Shown here: one piece after another, positions 46,989 through 55,626 of the stretch | How the letters are laid out: every line of letters starts with the position of its first letter | How positions within the stretch are numbered: position 1 is the stretch's first letter | From: Pseudomonas sp. PDM04 | GTDB lineage: Bacteria > Pseudomonadota > Gammaproteobacteria > Pseudomonadales > Pseudomonadaceae | Assembly: GCF_014851765.1 (NCBI RefSeq) | Contig: NZ_JACVAI010000001.1 | Location: forward strand, 1,364,001 to 1,428,000 | DNA: 64,000 nucleotides | Reading direction: 5' to 3' | Made by a program: the position numbers and the translations under genes | Notes under the pieces: model-generated | What the model saw: the letters and a program-made list of their open reading frames with translations, nothing else | Database searches by the model: none | Told to the model about the DNA's origin: nothing

Positions 46989-48547
46989 TGCCAATTCTTT
47001 ATCTGCCTGCCGACTCCCTGGCCCGCGCCGTGGGGGCCGATGAGGTGTCCACGGCGCTGATCACCCAGGCCACGGAACGCCACCTGCCGCTGGAGCTGCA
47101 ACGCACCAGCTCCCGTGGCCTGTACTGGCTGGAGCCGTTGCTGGAAGTGGACAGCCCGCAAGGCCGTATCGGCTTTGGGCCGCTGACCGCTGCCGACGTG
47201 CCGTCGGTGCTCGATGCGCTGCAAGACCCGACGTTTGAACATCCATTGGCCCTGGGGCTGGTGGAAGAATTGCCTTATCTGAAGACGCAACAGCGCCTGC
47301 TGTTCGCCCGCGCCGGGATCACCCGGCCATTGTCGCTGGACGATTACCGCGCCCATGGCGGTTTCGAGGGCCTGGCCCGGGCCGTGGCGCTGGGCGGTGA
47401 GCAGACCGCGACGGCGGTGTTCGATTCCGGCCTGCGTGGCCGGGGTGGCGCGGCGTTTCCGGCGGGGATCAAGTGGCGCACGGTGCGCAACACCGAGGGG
47501 GCACAGAAGTACATTGTGTGCAACGCCGACGAAGGCGACTCCGGCACCTTCGCCGACCGCATGTTGATGGAAGGCGATCCCTTCCTGCTGATCGAAGGCA
47601 TGGCGATTGCCGGCCTCTGCGTGGGGGCGACCTACGGCTACATCTATGTGCGCTCGGAATACCCGGATGCCGTGGCCGTGTTGCGCCAGGCGCTGAACAT
47701 CGCACGCACCGCCGGTTACCTGGGGGCCAATGTCGGCGGCAGCGGCCAGGCCTTCGACCTGGAAGTGCGGGTCGGGGCCGGTGCGTACATCTGCGGGGAA
47801 GAAACCGCGCTGCTGGATTCGCTGGAAGGCAAGCGCGGCTATGTGCGCGCCAAGCCGCCGATTCCGGCGCTCAAAGGCCTGTTCGGCCTGCCGACGCTGG
47901 TGCACAACGTGCTGACGCTGGCCTCGGTGCCGCTGATTCTGGCCAAGGGCGCGCAGTTCTATCGCGATTACGGCATGGGCCGTTCCCTGGGCACCATGCC
48001 GTTTCAACTGGCGGGCAATATTCGTCGCGGCGGCCTGGTGGAGCGGGCATTCGGCCTGACCCTGCGCGAACTGGTGGAAGACTACGGCGGCGGCACGGCC
48101 AGCGGCCGACCGCTGAAAGCGGCACAGGTCGGTGGACCGCTGGGGGCCTGGGTGCCGCCCTCGCAGTTCGACACGCCGCTGGATTACGAAGCGTTTGCCG
48201 CCATCGGCGCGATGCTCGGTCACGGCGGTGTGGTGGTGGCGGACGACAGCCTGGACATGGCGCACATGGCGCGCTTCGCCCTGCAGTTCTGCGCCGAGGA
48301 ATCCTGTGGCAAGTGCACGCCATGCCGCATCGGCTCGACCCGGGGCGTGGAGGTGATCGATCGCCTGTTGGCGGCCCCGGACCAGAGCGGTCGCGATGAG
48401 CAGGCGATCATCCTCAAAGACCTGTGCGACACGATGCAATACGGTTCGCTGTGCGCCCTGGGCGGCATGGCCCCCTTCCCGGTGGTCAGCGCCCTCAAGT
48501 ATTTCCCTGCCGACTTCGGTCTGCACGCCTCGGAGGCCGAGCAATGA
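46988..48547 (+). CDS. fdsB: NAD-dependent formate dehydrogenase beta subunit
   Basis: NuoF-like flavoprotein that passes electrons from the formate-oxidising subunit to NAD+. The 519-aa product has an N-terminal NuoE-like extension, the FMN/NADH site GRGGAAFPAGIKW with CNADEGDSGTFADR, and a C-terminal [4Fe-4S] motif ESCGKCTPCRIGS. The start TGATG overlaps the fdsG stop and the end overlaps fdsA by ATGA. Confidence 0.94.
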   Translation: MPILYLPADSLARAVGADEVSTALITQATERHLPLELQRTSSRGLYWLEPLLEVDSPQGRIGFGPLTAADVPSVLDALQDPTFEHPLALGLVEELPYLKTQQRLLFARAGITRPLSLDDYRAHGGFEGLARAVALGGEQTATAVFDSGLRGRGGAAFPAGIKWRTVRNTEGAQKYIVCNADEGDSGTFADRMLMEGDPFLLIEGMAIAGLCVGATYGYIYVRSEYPDAVAVLRQALNIARTAGYLGANVGGSGQAFDLEVRVGAGAYICGEETALLDSLEGKRGYVRAKPPIPALKGLFGLPTLVHNVLTLASVPLILAKGAQFYRDYGMGRSLGTMPFQLAGNIRRGGLVERAFGLTLRELVEDYGGGTASGRPLKAAQVGGPLGAWVPPSQFDTPLDYEAFAAIGAMLGHGGVVVADDSLDMAHMARFALQFCAEESCGKCTPCRIGSTRGVEVIDRLLAAPDQSGRDEQAIILKDLCDTMQYGSLCALGGMAPFPVVSALKYFPADFGLHASEAEQ

Positions 48548-51426
48548 TCACTCTCTTCGACCCGAACACCGATATCGACCTGGGCACGCCGGCCCGCGAC
48601 AGCCAGGTGCAAGTGACCCTGAACATCGATGGCCGCAGCATCAGCGTGCCCGAAGGCACTTCGGTGATGCGCGCCGCCGCGCTGATGGGCACCACCATTC
48701 CGAAACTCTGTGCCACCGACAGCCTGGAAGCCTTCGGCTCCTGCCGCATGTGCCTGGTGGAAATCGACGGCATGCGCGGTTATCCGGCGTCCTGCACCAC
48801 ACCGGTCAGCGAAGGCATGACGGTGCACACCCAGACGCCAAAACTGGCGACCCTGCGCCGCAACGTCATGGAGCTGTACATCTCTGACCACCCGCTCGAT
48901 TGCCTGACCTGCTCGGCCAACGGCAACTGCGAGCTGCAGACCGTGGCCGGCCAGGTCGGCCTGCGCGAGGTGCGTTACGGCTATGAAGGCGAGAACCACC
49001 TGGCCGACGTCAAGGACACCTCCAACCCGTATTTCGACTACGACCCGAGCAAGTGCATCGTCTGCAACCGCTGCGTGCGCGCCTGCGAGGAAACCCAGGG
49101 CACCTTTGCCCTGACCGTGACCGGGCGCGGCTTCGAATCGCGGATTTCGGCGGCCGGTGGCGAGAACTTCCTCGACTCCGAATGCGTGTCCTGCGGTGCC
49201 TGCGTACAGGCCTGCCCGACCGCGACGCTGATGGAAAAAAGCGTGGTCGAGATGGGCCAGCCGGAACGCAGCGTGATCACCACCTGCGCCTATTGCGGGG
49301 TGGGCTGTTCGTTCCGCGCCGAGATGAAGGGCGACCAACTGGTGCGCATGGTGCCGGACAAGAACGGCCAGGCCAACCACGGCCACTCCTGCGTCAAGGG
49401 ACGCTTTGCCTGGGGCTACGCCACTCACCCGGATCGCATCACCAAGCCGATGATCCGCAAACACATCAACGATCCGTGGCAGGAAGTCAGCTGGGACGAA
49501 GCGGTGACCTACGCCGCCAGCGAGTTCCGGCGCCTGCAGCAAAAATACGGCCGCGACTCCATCGGCGGCATCACCTCCAGCCGCTGCACCAACGAAGAAA
49601 CCTACCTGGTGCAGAAACTGGTGCGCGCAGCGTTCGGCAACAACAACGTCGACACCTGTGCGCGGGTCTGCCACTCGCCGACCGGATATGGCTTGAAACA
49701 AACCCTGGGCGAATCCGCCGGGACCCAGAGCTTCGACTCGGTGATGAAGGCCGATGTGATTCTGGTGATGGGTGCCAACCCGAGCGACGCGCACCCGGTG
49801 TTTGGCTCGCAGCTCAAGCGTCGCCTGCGTGAAGGCGCGCGCCTGATCGTCATCGACCCACGGCGCATCGACCTGGTGGATTCGGTGCACGCCCGTGCCG
49901 AACTGCACTTGGCGCTGCGTCCGGGCACCAACGTCGCCATGCTCAACGCCCTGGCCCACACCATCATCACCGAAGGCCTGCAGGACCAGGCGTTCATCGA
50001 CGCCCGTTGCGAGGGTAGCGATTTCGCCCGCTGGAGCGAGTTCGTCAGCCGCGCGGAAAACTCGCCGGAAGTGCTGGGGCCGATCTGCGGTGTGCCAGCG
50101 GCCGACATCCGCGCCGCCGCCCGGTTGTACGCCACCGGCGGCAATGCGGCGATCTACTATGGCCTGGGCGTGACCGAGCACAGCCAGGGCAGTACCTCGG
50201 TAATGGGCATCGCCAACCTGGCCATGGCCACCGGCAACATCGGTCGCGAAGGCGTGGGCGTCAACCCGCTGCGTGGGCAGAACAATGTGCAGGGCTCTTG
50301 CGACATGGGCTCCTTCCCCCACGAGTTGCCCGGCTACCGGCACATTTCCAATGTGGAGGTGCGCACCCAATTCGAACAGGCGTGGAACGTCACGCTGCAA
50401 CCCGATCCGGGCCTGCGTATTCCCAACATGTTCGAGTCGGCGCTGGCCGGCCATTTCAAAGGCCTGTACTGCCAGGGTGAAGACATCGCCCAGAGCGACC
50501 CGAACACCCAGCACGTGACCGCGGCCCTGTCGGCCATGGAGTGCGTGGTGGTGCAGGACATTTTCCTCAACGAAACCGCCAAGTTCGCCCATGTATTCCT
50601 GCCGGGCAGTTCGTTCCTGGAAAAGGACGGCACCTTCACCAACGCCGAGCGACGTATCTCGCGGGTGCGCAAGGTGATGGAACCGCTGGGCGGCAAGGCC
50701 GACTGGGAAGGCACCGTGGCCCTGGCGCACGCCCTGGGTTACCCGATGAACTACCGGCACCCGTCAGAAATCATGGATGAAATCGCCCGCCTGACGCCGA
50801 CCTTCACCAACGTCAGCTACGAAGAACTCGACCGCCACGGCAGCCTGCAATGGCCGTGCAACGCGGCGGCACCGGACGGCACGCCGACCATGCACATCGA
50901 GCAGTTCGTGCGCGGCAAGGGACGGTTCATGCTCACCGGGTATGTGGCGACCGAAGAGAAGGTCAACAACCGCTATCCCTTGCTGCTGACCACCGGGCGC
51001 ATCCTCAGCCAGTACAACGTGGGCGCGCAGACCCGGCGCACCGAGAACGTCGCCTGGCACGACGAAGACCGCCTGGAAATCCACCCGACCGACGCCGAGA
51101 GCCGGGGCATCAACGAAGGCGACTGGGTGGGCATCGGCAGCCGCGCCGGGCAGACCGTGTTGCGCGCACGGGTGACCGAACGCGTGGCCCCGGGCGTGGT
51201 GTACACCACCTTCCACTTCCCGGAATCGGGCGCGAACGTCATCACCACCGACAACTCGGACTGGGCGACCAACTGTCCGGAATACAAGGTCACGGCTGTG
51301 GAAGTCAGCCGTGTTTATCACCCGTCCGAGTGGCAAAAACGCTACCAGGCCTTCAGCGATGAGCAGGACCGTTTGCTCAAGGAACGCCGTCAGGCTCGGG
51401 GCGATAAAGCGGAGGTGCGCCGATGA
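48544..51426 (+). CDS. fdsA: NAD-dependent formate dehydrogenase alpha subunit
   Basis: Catalytic molybdenum/tungsten bis-MGD subunit, 960 aa. The N-terminal [2Fe-2S] domain (SCRMCLVEIDG) is followed by a NuoG-type cluster (HPLDCLTCSANGNC), two ferredoxin clusters (CIVCNRCVRAC, CVSCGACVQACP) and a further cluster at CAYCGVGC before the Mo domain. The metal ligand is Cys376, not selenocysteine, next to His377 in RVCHSPTGYG. The C-terminal domain is the molybdopterin dinucleotide-binding fold. Cytoplasmic; forms FdsABGD. Confidence 0.95.
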   Translation: MITLFDPNTDIDLGTPARDSQVQVTLNIDGRSISVPEGTSVMRAAALMGTTIPKLCATDSLEAFGSCRMCLVEIDGMRGYPASCTTPVSEGMTVHTQTPKLATLRRNVMELYISDHPLDCLTCSANGNCELQTVAGQVGLREVRYGYEGENHLADVKDTSNPYFDYDPSKCIVCNRCVRACEETQGTFALTVTGRGFESRISAAGGENFLDSECVSCGACVQACPTATLMEKSVVEMGQPERSVITTCAYCGVGCSFRAEMKGDQLVRMVPDKNGQANHGHSCVKGRFAWGYATHPDRITKPMIRKHINDPWQEVSWDEAVTYAASEFRRLQQKYGRDSIGGITSSRCTNEETYLVQKLVRAAFGNNNVDTCARVCHSPTGYGLKQTLGESAGTQSFDSVMKADVILVMGANPSDAHPVFGSQLKRRLREGARLIVIDPRRIDLVDSVHARAELHLALRPGTNVAMLNALAHTIITEGLQDQAFIDARCEGSDFARWSEFVSRAENSPEVLGPICGVPAADIRAAARLYATGGNAAIYYGLGVTEHSQGSTSVMGIANLAMATGNIGREGVGVNPLRGQNNVQGSCDMGSFPHELPGYRHISNVEVRTQFEQAWNVTLQPDPGLRIPNMFESALAGHFKGLYCQGEDIAQSDPNTQHVTAALSAMECVVVQDIFLNETAKFAHVFLPGSSFLEKDGTFTNAERRISRVRKVMEPLGGKADWEGTVALAHALGYPMNYRHPSEIMDEIARLTPTFTNVSYEELDRHGSLQWPCNAAAPDGTPTMHIEQFVRGKGRFMLTGYVATEEKVNNRYPLLLTTGRILSQYNVGAQTRRTENVAWHDEDRLEIHPTDAESRGINEGDWVGIGSRAGQTVLRARVTERVAPGVVYTTFHFPESGANVITTDNSDWATNCPEYKVTAVEVSRVYHPSEWQKRYQAFSDEQDRLLKERRQARGDKAEVRR

Positions 51427-51644
51427 GCACGGCCAACCTGATCAAGATGGCGAACCAGATCGCCCAGTACTTCGCCAACGAGCCGGACCAGCAGCAAGCC
51501 GTGCTCAGCGTGCGCAACCACCTGCAGATGTTCTGGACGCCGGGCATGCGCATGGAGCTGCTGGCCTGGCAGACGGAGCATCAGGGGGCGGATTTGCATC
51601 CGTTGGTGCAGACAGCGGTGAGCGAGGCGGGCTGGAAAGCCTGA
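51423..51644 (+). CDS. fdsD: Formate dehydrogenase delta subunit
   Basis: A 73-aa small subunit (MSTANLIKMANQIAQYFANE, VRNHLQMFWTPGMRMELLA) typical of FdsD, needed for stability or maturation of the complex. It overlaps fdsA by ATGA and ends the operon. The sulfur-transfer gene fdhD/fdsC, often nearby, is not in this window. Confidence 0.93.
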   Translation: MSTANLIKMANQIAQYFANEPDQQQAVLSVRNHLQMFWTPGMRMELLAWQTEHQGADLHPLVQTAVSEAGWKA

Positions 51645-51648
51645 ACAC

Positions 51649-51768
51649 CTGTGGGAGCGAGCTCGCTCGCGATGGGCGTCAACGATAACGCGGGCGCCCC
51701 GAATGCCCGCGTTGCCCGGACACTCATCGCGAGCAGGTGCGCTCCCACATGAGACACCCGCTCCCACG
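51649..51768. repeat. REP cluster after fdsD
   Basis: Three REP-like units (gtgggagcgagctcgctcgc, catcgcgagcaggtgcgctc and cccgctcccacggg) in alternating orientation. Confidence 0.75.
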
Positions 51769-51776
51769 GGCGGGGG

Positions 51777-52229
51777 TTATTCGATTTCGATCGGCCCCTT
51801 GGTGCCGGCATCGCTGTCGGTCCAGTAATCCTCCCCCACCAGGCGTCGGTCGCCTTGAAGAGTGAAAGTGAGCTTGCCTTGCTTGAATTGCAGTGCGCCA
51901 TCGGTGCGTTTGGCATTGACCCGCTGGCCGTTGACCCAGACCTGCTCCTTGGCATCGATACGAATGGTGGCCACGGTTGCGCCGGCCGTGCTCTTGGCGA
52001 CCCATTGCCCGGCGTAGGGCGTCTGGGTGTTGGCGCTGTCCGTTGCGGGGTTGCTGAACCCGGCCTTGGCGTTCTCGGCTTTGGACTTGTGGATATCGCA
52101 GCCCTCGAGCTCACTCACCTGGGTGCAACCCGACTGCTCCAGTTGTTCGCGGTACTTGTCGTTGATGGCGTAGGCCGGTGATTGCGCCAGCAGCAAGATG
52201 GCCAGGGCCGACAGGATGGTTTTGTTCAC
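51777..52229 (-). CDS. Hypothetical exported protein, 150 aa
   Basis: The N-terminus MNKTILSALAILLLAQSPAYA is a clear Sec signal peptide with AYA cleavage. The mature part has two cysteines (SGCTQVSELEGCD) that could form a disulfide, and a beta-rich C-terminal half (ATVATIRIDAKEQVWVNG). No family recognised; periplasmic by prediction. It lies 37 bp upstream of nothing coding on its own strand and follows the histidine kinase gene in the same direction. Confidence 0.75.
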   Translation of the reverse strand: MNKTILSALAILLLAQSPAYAINDKYREQLEQSGCTQVSELEGCDIHKSKAENAKAGFSNPATDSANTQTPYAGQWVAKSTAGATVATIRIDAKEQVWVNGQRVNAKRTDGALQFKQGKLTFTLQGDRRLVGEDYWTDSDAGTKGPIEIE

Positions 52230-52266
52230 ACACGCTCTCCTCTGATCAACACGTTGCCCGGATGCT

Positions 52267-53628
52267 TCACTGTAGTTCGAAACCTGCGCTCGGGTGTACC
52301 GGCAACACCACCCGCGCTGACAACCCGCCCGCTGACCGATTGCGCAATGTCAGTTCCCCTCCATGCTCCAGCACAATCGCCCGTGCCGCCGACAACCCCA
52401 AACCGACGCCGCCGGTGCTTTTGTTACGCGAGCCTTCCACGCGAAAGAACGGGACGAACACCTGCTCCAGACTGCCCTGCGCAATGCCCGGCCCGCGATC
52501 CAGCACGTCGATCCGCACCTGCTCACTTGCGGCCAGCCACTCGATCTTCGGTTCACTGCCGTACTTGATGGCGTTATCCAGCAGGTTGGTCATCACCCGC
52601 TTAAGCCCCAGCGGCCGGCCGAAGTACACCAGCCGTTGCGGGCCATTGAAGTCAATCTCTACCCCCTGATCGCGATAGTCATCCAACAAGGTGTGCAGCA
52701 GCTCCGCCAGGTCGAACTGGGTCGCCGGTTCCAGTCGCGCATCATCGCGGAAAAACTCCAGCGCCGAATTGATCATGGCCTGCATTTCATCCACATCACG
52801 AAACAGCCGTCGCTGCTGCTCGGCGTCTTCGATGAATTCGCCGCGCAAGCGCATGCGTGTCAGGGGGGCGCGCAGGTCGTGGGAGATGGCGGCGAGCATT
52901 TGCGTGCGGTCGCGGATGAAGTGTTGCAACTGGGCCTGCATCGCGTTGAACGCGAGAATCGCCTGGCGGATTTCCTGGGGACCGAGGGGTTCGATGGGCG
53001 GGGCGCGAAAGTCCGCGCCGAAACGACGGGCGCCTTCGGTGAAGTGTTGCAACGGGGTGGCGAGACGCCGGGTGGCAATCAGGGCGACAAGCGCCGTGGA
53101 AATCAGTACCAGCAGGACCACGATCAGGTAGCGCGGCGTCTCGTCGAGGCCCCAACTGCGAGTGGGCGGCGAGAACATCAGCCACGAGGCGTCGGACAAC
53201 TCGATCAACAGCATGTAGCGGGCGTCCGGCGAGGGCTCGGGCCAGTCGCTGGGCTCATAGGCCTCGACGTGCCGCCCCGCCGACCTGAGCAGAGGTTGCA
53301 GGATGTTCGAGCCTTCCTCGGATATCGGGTCATCCACGGGCGGCACCTTGATCGTCTGTCGGTCGGGGTGCCAGGTGACGATGAAACCGTCTTCGCTGGC
53401 GGCGCTGGCCAACTTGCCCCGTTGCACGGCCGGGGCGGCATCGATCACGCGGGTGACGGCGGCGGCTTTTTCCAGCAGGCCGGTCTCGGTCAATGGGGGG
53501 CGCGCCCAGACCCCGGCCAACTGGATAAACAGGCCGTTGAGCGCCAGTGAAATCAACATGGCCAGGATGATGGTCAAGGCGATCCAGCGCGCCACGGTGT
53601 CCCGGCGAATCCGCTTCAGCCCGTTCAT
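52267..53628 (-). CDS. Sensor histidine kinase (EnvZ/OmpR class)
   Basis: A 453-aa membrane kinase. TM1 at about 15-38 and TM2 at about 165-187 frame a periplasmic sensor of about 125 residues. A HAMP region follows (TRRLATPLQHFTEGARRFGA), then the dimerisation box with phospho-acceptor His250 in AAISHDLRAPLTRMR, and an HATPase domain with N box NLLDNAIKYG and DRGPGIA. It overlaps the response regulator gene by 4 bp. The signal is unknown. Confidence 0.92.
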   Translation of the reverse strand: MNGLKRIRRDTVARWIALTIILAMLISLALNGLFIQLAGVWARPPLTETGLLEKAAAVTRVIDAAPAVQRGKLASAASEDGFIVTWHPDRQTIKVPPVDDPISEEGSNILQPLLRSAGRHVEAYEPSDWPEPSPDARYMLLIELSDASWLMFSPPTRSWGLDETPRYLIVVLLVLISTALVALIATRRLATPLQHFTEGARRFGADFRAPPIEPLGPQEIRQAILAFNAMQAQLQHFIRDRTQMLAAISHDLRAPLTRMRLRGEFIEDAEQQRRLFRDVDEMQAMINSALEFFRDDARLEPATQFDLAELLHTLLDDYRDQGVEIDFNGPQRLVYFGRPLGLKRVMTNLLDNAIKYGSEPKIEWLAASEQVRIDVLDRGPGIAQGSLEQVFVPFFRVEGSRNKSTGGVGLGLSAARAIVLEHGGELTLRNRSAGGLSARVVLPVHPSAGFELQ

Positions 53629-54338
53629 CGCCGTGTCACGCTGGGGGTGAACAGGTAGCCGCCGTTGCGCACGGTACGAATCATCGCCGGGCGTTTGGTG
53701 TCGGACTCCAGCTTGCGCCGCAGGCGGCTGACTTGCACGTCGATGCTGCGATCGATGGCGTCGTGGCGCTGCCCGCGCGCCAGGTCCAGCAATTGCTCCC
53801 GGGTGAGGATGCGCTGCGGGTGTTCGACGAACACCAGCAGCAAGTCGAACTCGCCGGCCGAGAGCGGGATCATCACGTTGTCCGGCGAGCGCAGTTCACG
53901 GCGCGTGACGTCCAGGTGCCAGTCGGCGAAATCGATCAGCGGCCGTGGCCGTTCCTGGGCCAGCGGGCGGCGCTCGTCCACCCGGCGCAGCACCGCACGC
54001 ACCCGGGCCAACAGTTCGCGTGCATCGAAGGGCTTGGTCAGGTAATCGTCGGCGCCCAGTTCCAGCCCGACCACGCGGTCGCTGAGTTCCCCCATGGCGG
54101 TGAGCATGATCACCGGGAGGGCGTACCGGATGCGCAACTGCTGGCACAGGATCAGCCCGCTGTCGCCGGGCAACATCACATCAAGAATGATCAGGTCCGG
54201 CGTCTGGCGTTCGATGGCCGCCCACAGCGACGCGCCGTCACTGGCGACTTCAACGCCGTAGCCGTGCTGGACGAAGAATTTTTTCAGCAGATCGAGGACT
54301 TCGACATCGTCGTCGACGATTAACAGGCTGTTCACCAA
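53625..54338 (-). CDS. OmpR-family response regulator
   Basis: A 237-aa regulator: receiver domain with acidic pocket VDDD, phospho-acceptor Asp53 in IILDVMLPG, and Lys in DYLTKPFDARELLAR, then an OmpR winged helix (LTREQLLDLARGQRHDAIDR). First gene of the two-component operon. The exported protein at 51777 lies downstream and may belong to the regulon, but the sequence does not show it. Confidence 0.93.
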   Translation of the reverse strand: MVNSLLIVDDDVEVLDLLKKFFVQHGYGVEVASDGASLWAAIERQTPDLIILDVMLPGDSGLILCQQLRIRYALPVIMLTAMGELSDRVVGLELGADDYLTKPFDARELLARVRAVLRRVDERRPLAQERPRPLIDFADWHLDVTRRELRSPDNVMIPLSAGEFDLLLVFVEHPQRILTREQLLDLARGQRHDAIDRSIDVQVSRLRRKLESDTKRPAMIRTVRNGGYLFTPSVTRR

Positions 54339-54503
54339 GGCTCACTTCAAGGGCGCGAAAGGAGCCGTCATCTAAAACCATTCACGGCGGCGCGTCATAT
54401 ATTTCAATCGTGCAACAAAACGTCAGCGGCGCAATAAACCGGACATCTTTGCGCAAGGCATGGGGCTCAGGATCACGGCGAATTCCTTCCGAGACCTGCG
54501 TTC

Positions 54504-55295
54504 ATGTTGCCTTCAAAATGTGCTCCGTGGCTGACCCGCACCACTTCGATTGCCCTGCTGACCGCCGGGCTGGCAGGTTGCAGCAGCCAGTCGCCGTCCA
54601 CCGCCGACGTCAGTTGCGCCGACATCGCCTATTCCGTGTACGACCCGGCAGAGCCGGTCAACCGTGGCGTCTTCGCGTTCAACCGGGTGGTGGATGACTA
54701 CGCCCTGGCGCCGGTCGCCCGTGGCTATCGGTACACGCCGGATTTTTTCCAGACCGGTGTGCATAACTTCGTCGCCAACTTCGGCGAGCCCAAGGTGTTC
54801 ATCAATGACCTGTTGCAAGGCAACCCGCGGCGCTCGGTCAACACCCTGGGGCGTTTCGTGCTCAACACCACCGTGGGCGTGCTGGGCTTGATCGACGTCT
54901 CCGGCAAGCTGGGCATCGCCCGCCACGACGCCGACTTCGGCCAGACCTTCGGCGTATGGGGCATCGGCAATGGCCCGATTGTCGAATTGCCGCTGTTCGG
55001 CACCTCCAACAGCCGGGATGCCGCCGGCCGGGTGCTGAACTTTGTGGTGAGTCCGTTGGGCAACAACAGCGACACCGTGGACACCCTGTCCACCGTCGAC
55101 ACGGTCGGCGGCATCGTCGATGGTCGCGCCGAGGCCCTGCCACTGACCGACAGCCTGAAAAAACTGCCGGACTACTACAGCGCCTTGCGCAACGTGGTCG
55201 CCGAGCACCGAGCGGCGTACGTGCAGGAAGGCAGGCAAGGCTCGCCCGACCAGATCCCACCTCACTGCACAGGAGCACCGAACGATGGGTTCTGA
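54504..55295 (+). CDS. mlaA: MlaA/VacJ outer-membrane lipoprotein
   Basis: Part of the Mla system that removes mislocalised phospholipids from the outer leaflet of the outer membrane. The lipobox LAGC places the lipidated Cys at 26. Family stretches are DPAEPVNRGVFAFNRVVDDY, NFVANFGEPKVFINDLLQG and GRFVLNTTVGVLGLIDV. The 263-aa length is normal. The C-terminus overlaps the next small gene by 11 bp. Confidence 0.93.
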   Translation: MLPSKCAPWLTRTTSIALLTAGLAGCSSQSPSTADVSCADIAYSVYDPAEPVNRGVFAFNRVVDDYALAPVARGYRYTPDFFQTGVHNFVANFGEPKVFINDLLQGNPRRSVNTLGRFVLNTTVGVLGLIDVSGKLGIARHDADFGQTFGVWGIGNGPIVELPLFGTSNSRDAAGRVLNFVVSPLGNNSDTVDTLSTVDTVGGIVDGRAEALPLTDSLKKLPDYYSALRNVVAEHRAAYVQEGRQGSPDQIPPHCTGAPNDGF

Positions 55296-55542
55296 AACCG
55301 GCAACAGCCTGATTCTGCAGCAGCGGGTGACCTGGCGTGATCCAGCCACGTTGCAATGCCGCGAAATCACCCTGCGCTTGTCGCCGGATTGCCGGCAACT
55401 GGTGCTCAGCCGCTATACCGAGCATTACGGCCCGGCGCTGGTGCGCTGGATCGAGCGCAGCCATACGGTGTCGGTAAGCGATCTGTTCCGCTGGCTGGTG
55501 GCCCATGGCGAGGTCGAGGTGGCGAAAACACCCGGTTCGTGA
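55285..55542 (+). CDS. Hypothetical protein, 85 aa
   Basis: A small soluble protein (MGSETGNSLILQQRVTWRDP, HYGPALVRWIERSHTVSV) overlapping mlaA and probably co-transcribed with it. No family recognised. The codon pattern is that of the host, supporting a real gene. Confidence 0.6.
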   Translation: MGSETGNSLILQQRVTWRDPATLQCREITLRLSPDCRQLVLSRYTEHYGPALVRWIERSHTVSVSDLFRWLVAHGEVEVAKTPGS

Positions 55543-55626
55543 CAGCGACCGCTGTCTTCGAGCCCGTTACGTTTCATTGACATCGGCTGCGTTATCATCC
55601 TGCGTTTCTGTGTACGAAGAACCCGG

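Noticed and set aside
48220..50760. An 846-codon open frame on the minus strand across the formate dehydrogenase genes
   Set aside because: It is antisense to fdsB and fdsA, whose motifs are complete. Long antisense frames are common in GC-rich Pseudomonas codon usage, and its translation has no recognisable domain.
48544..51426. Selenocysteine in the formate dehydrogenase active site
   Set aside because: The metal-ligand codon is TGC (Cys376); there is no in-frame TGA.
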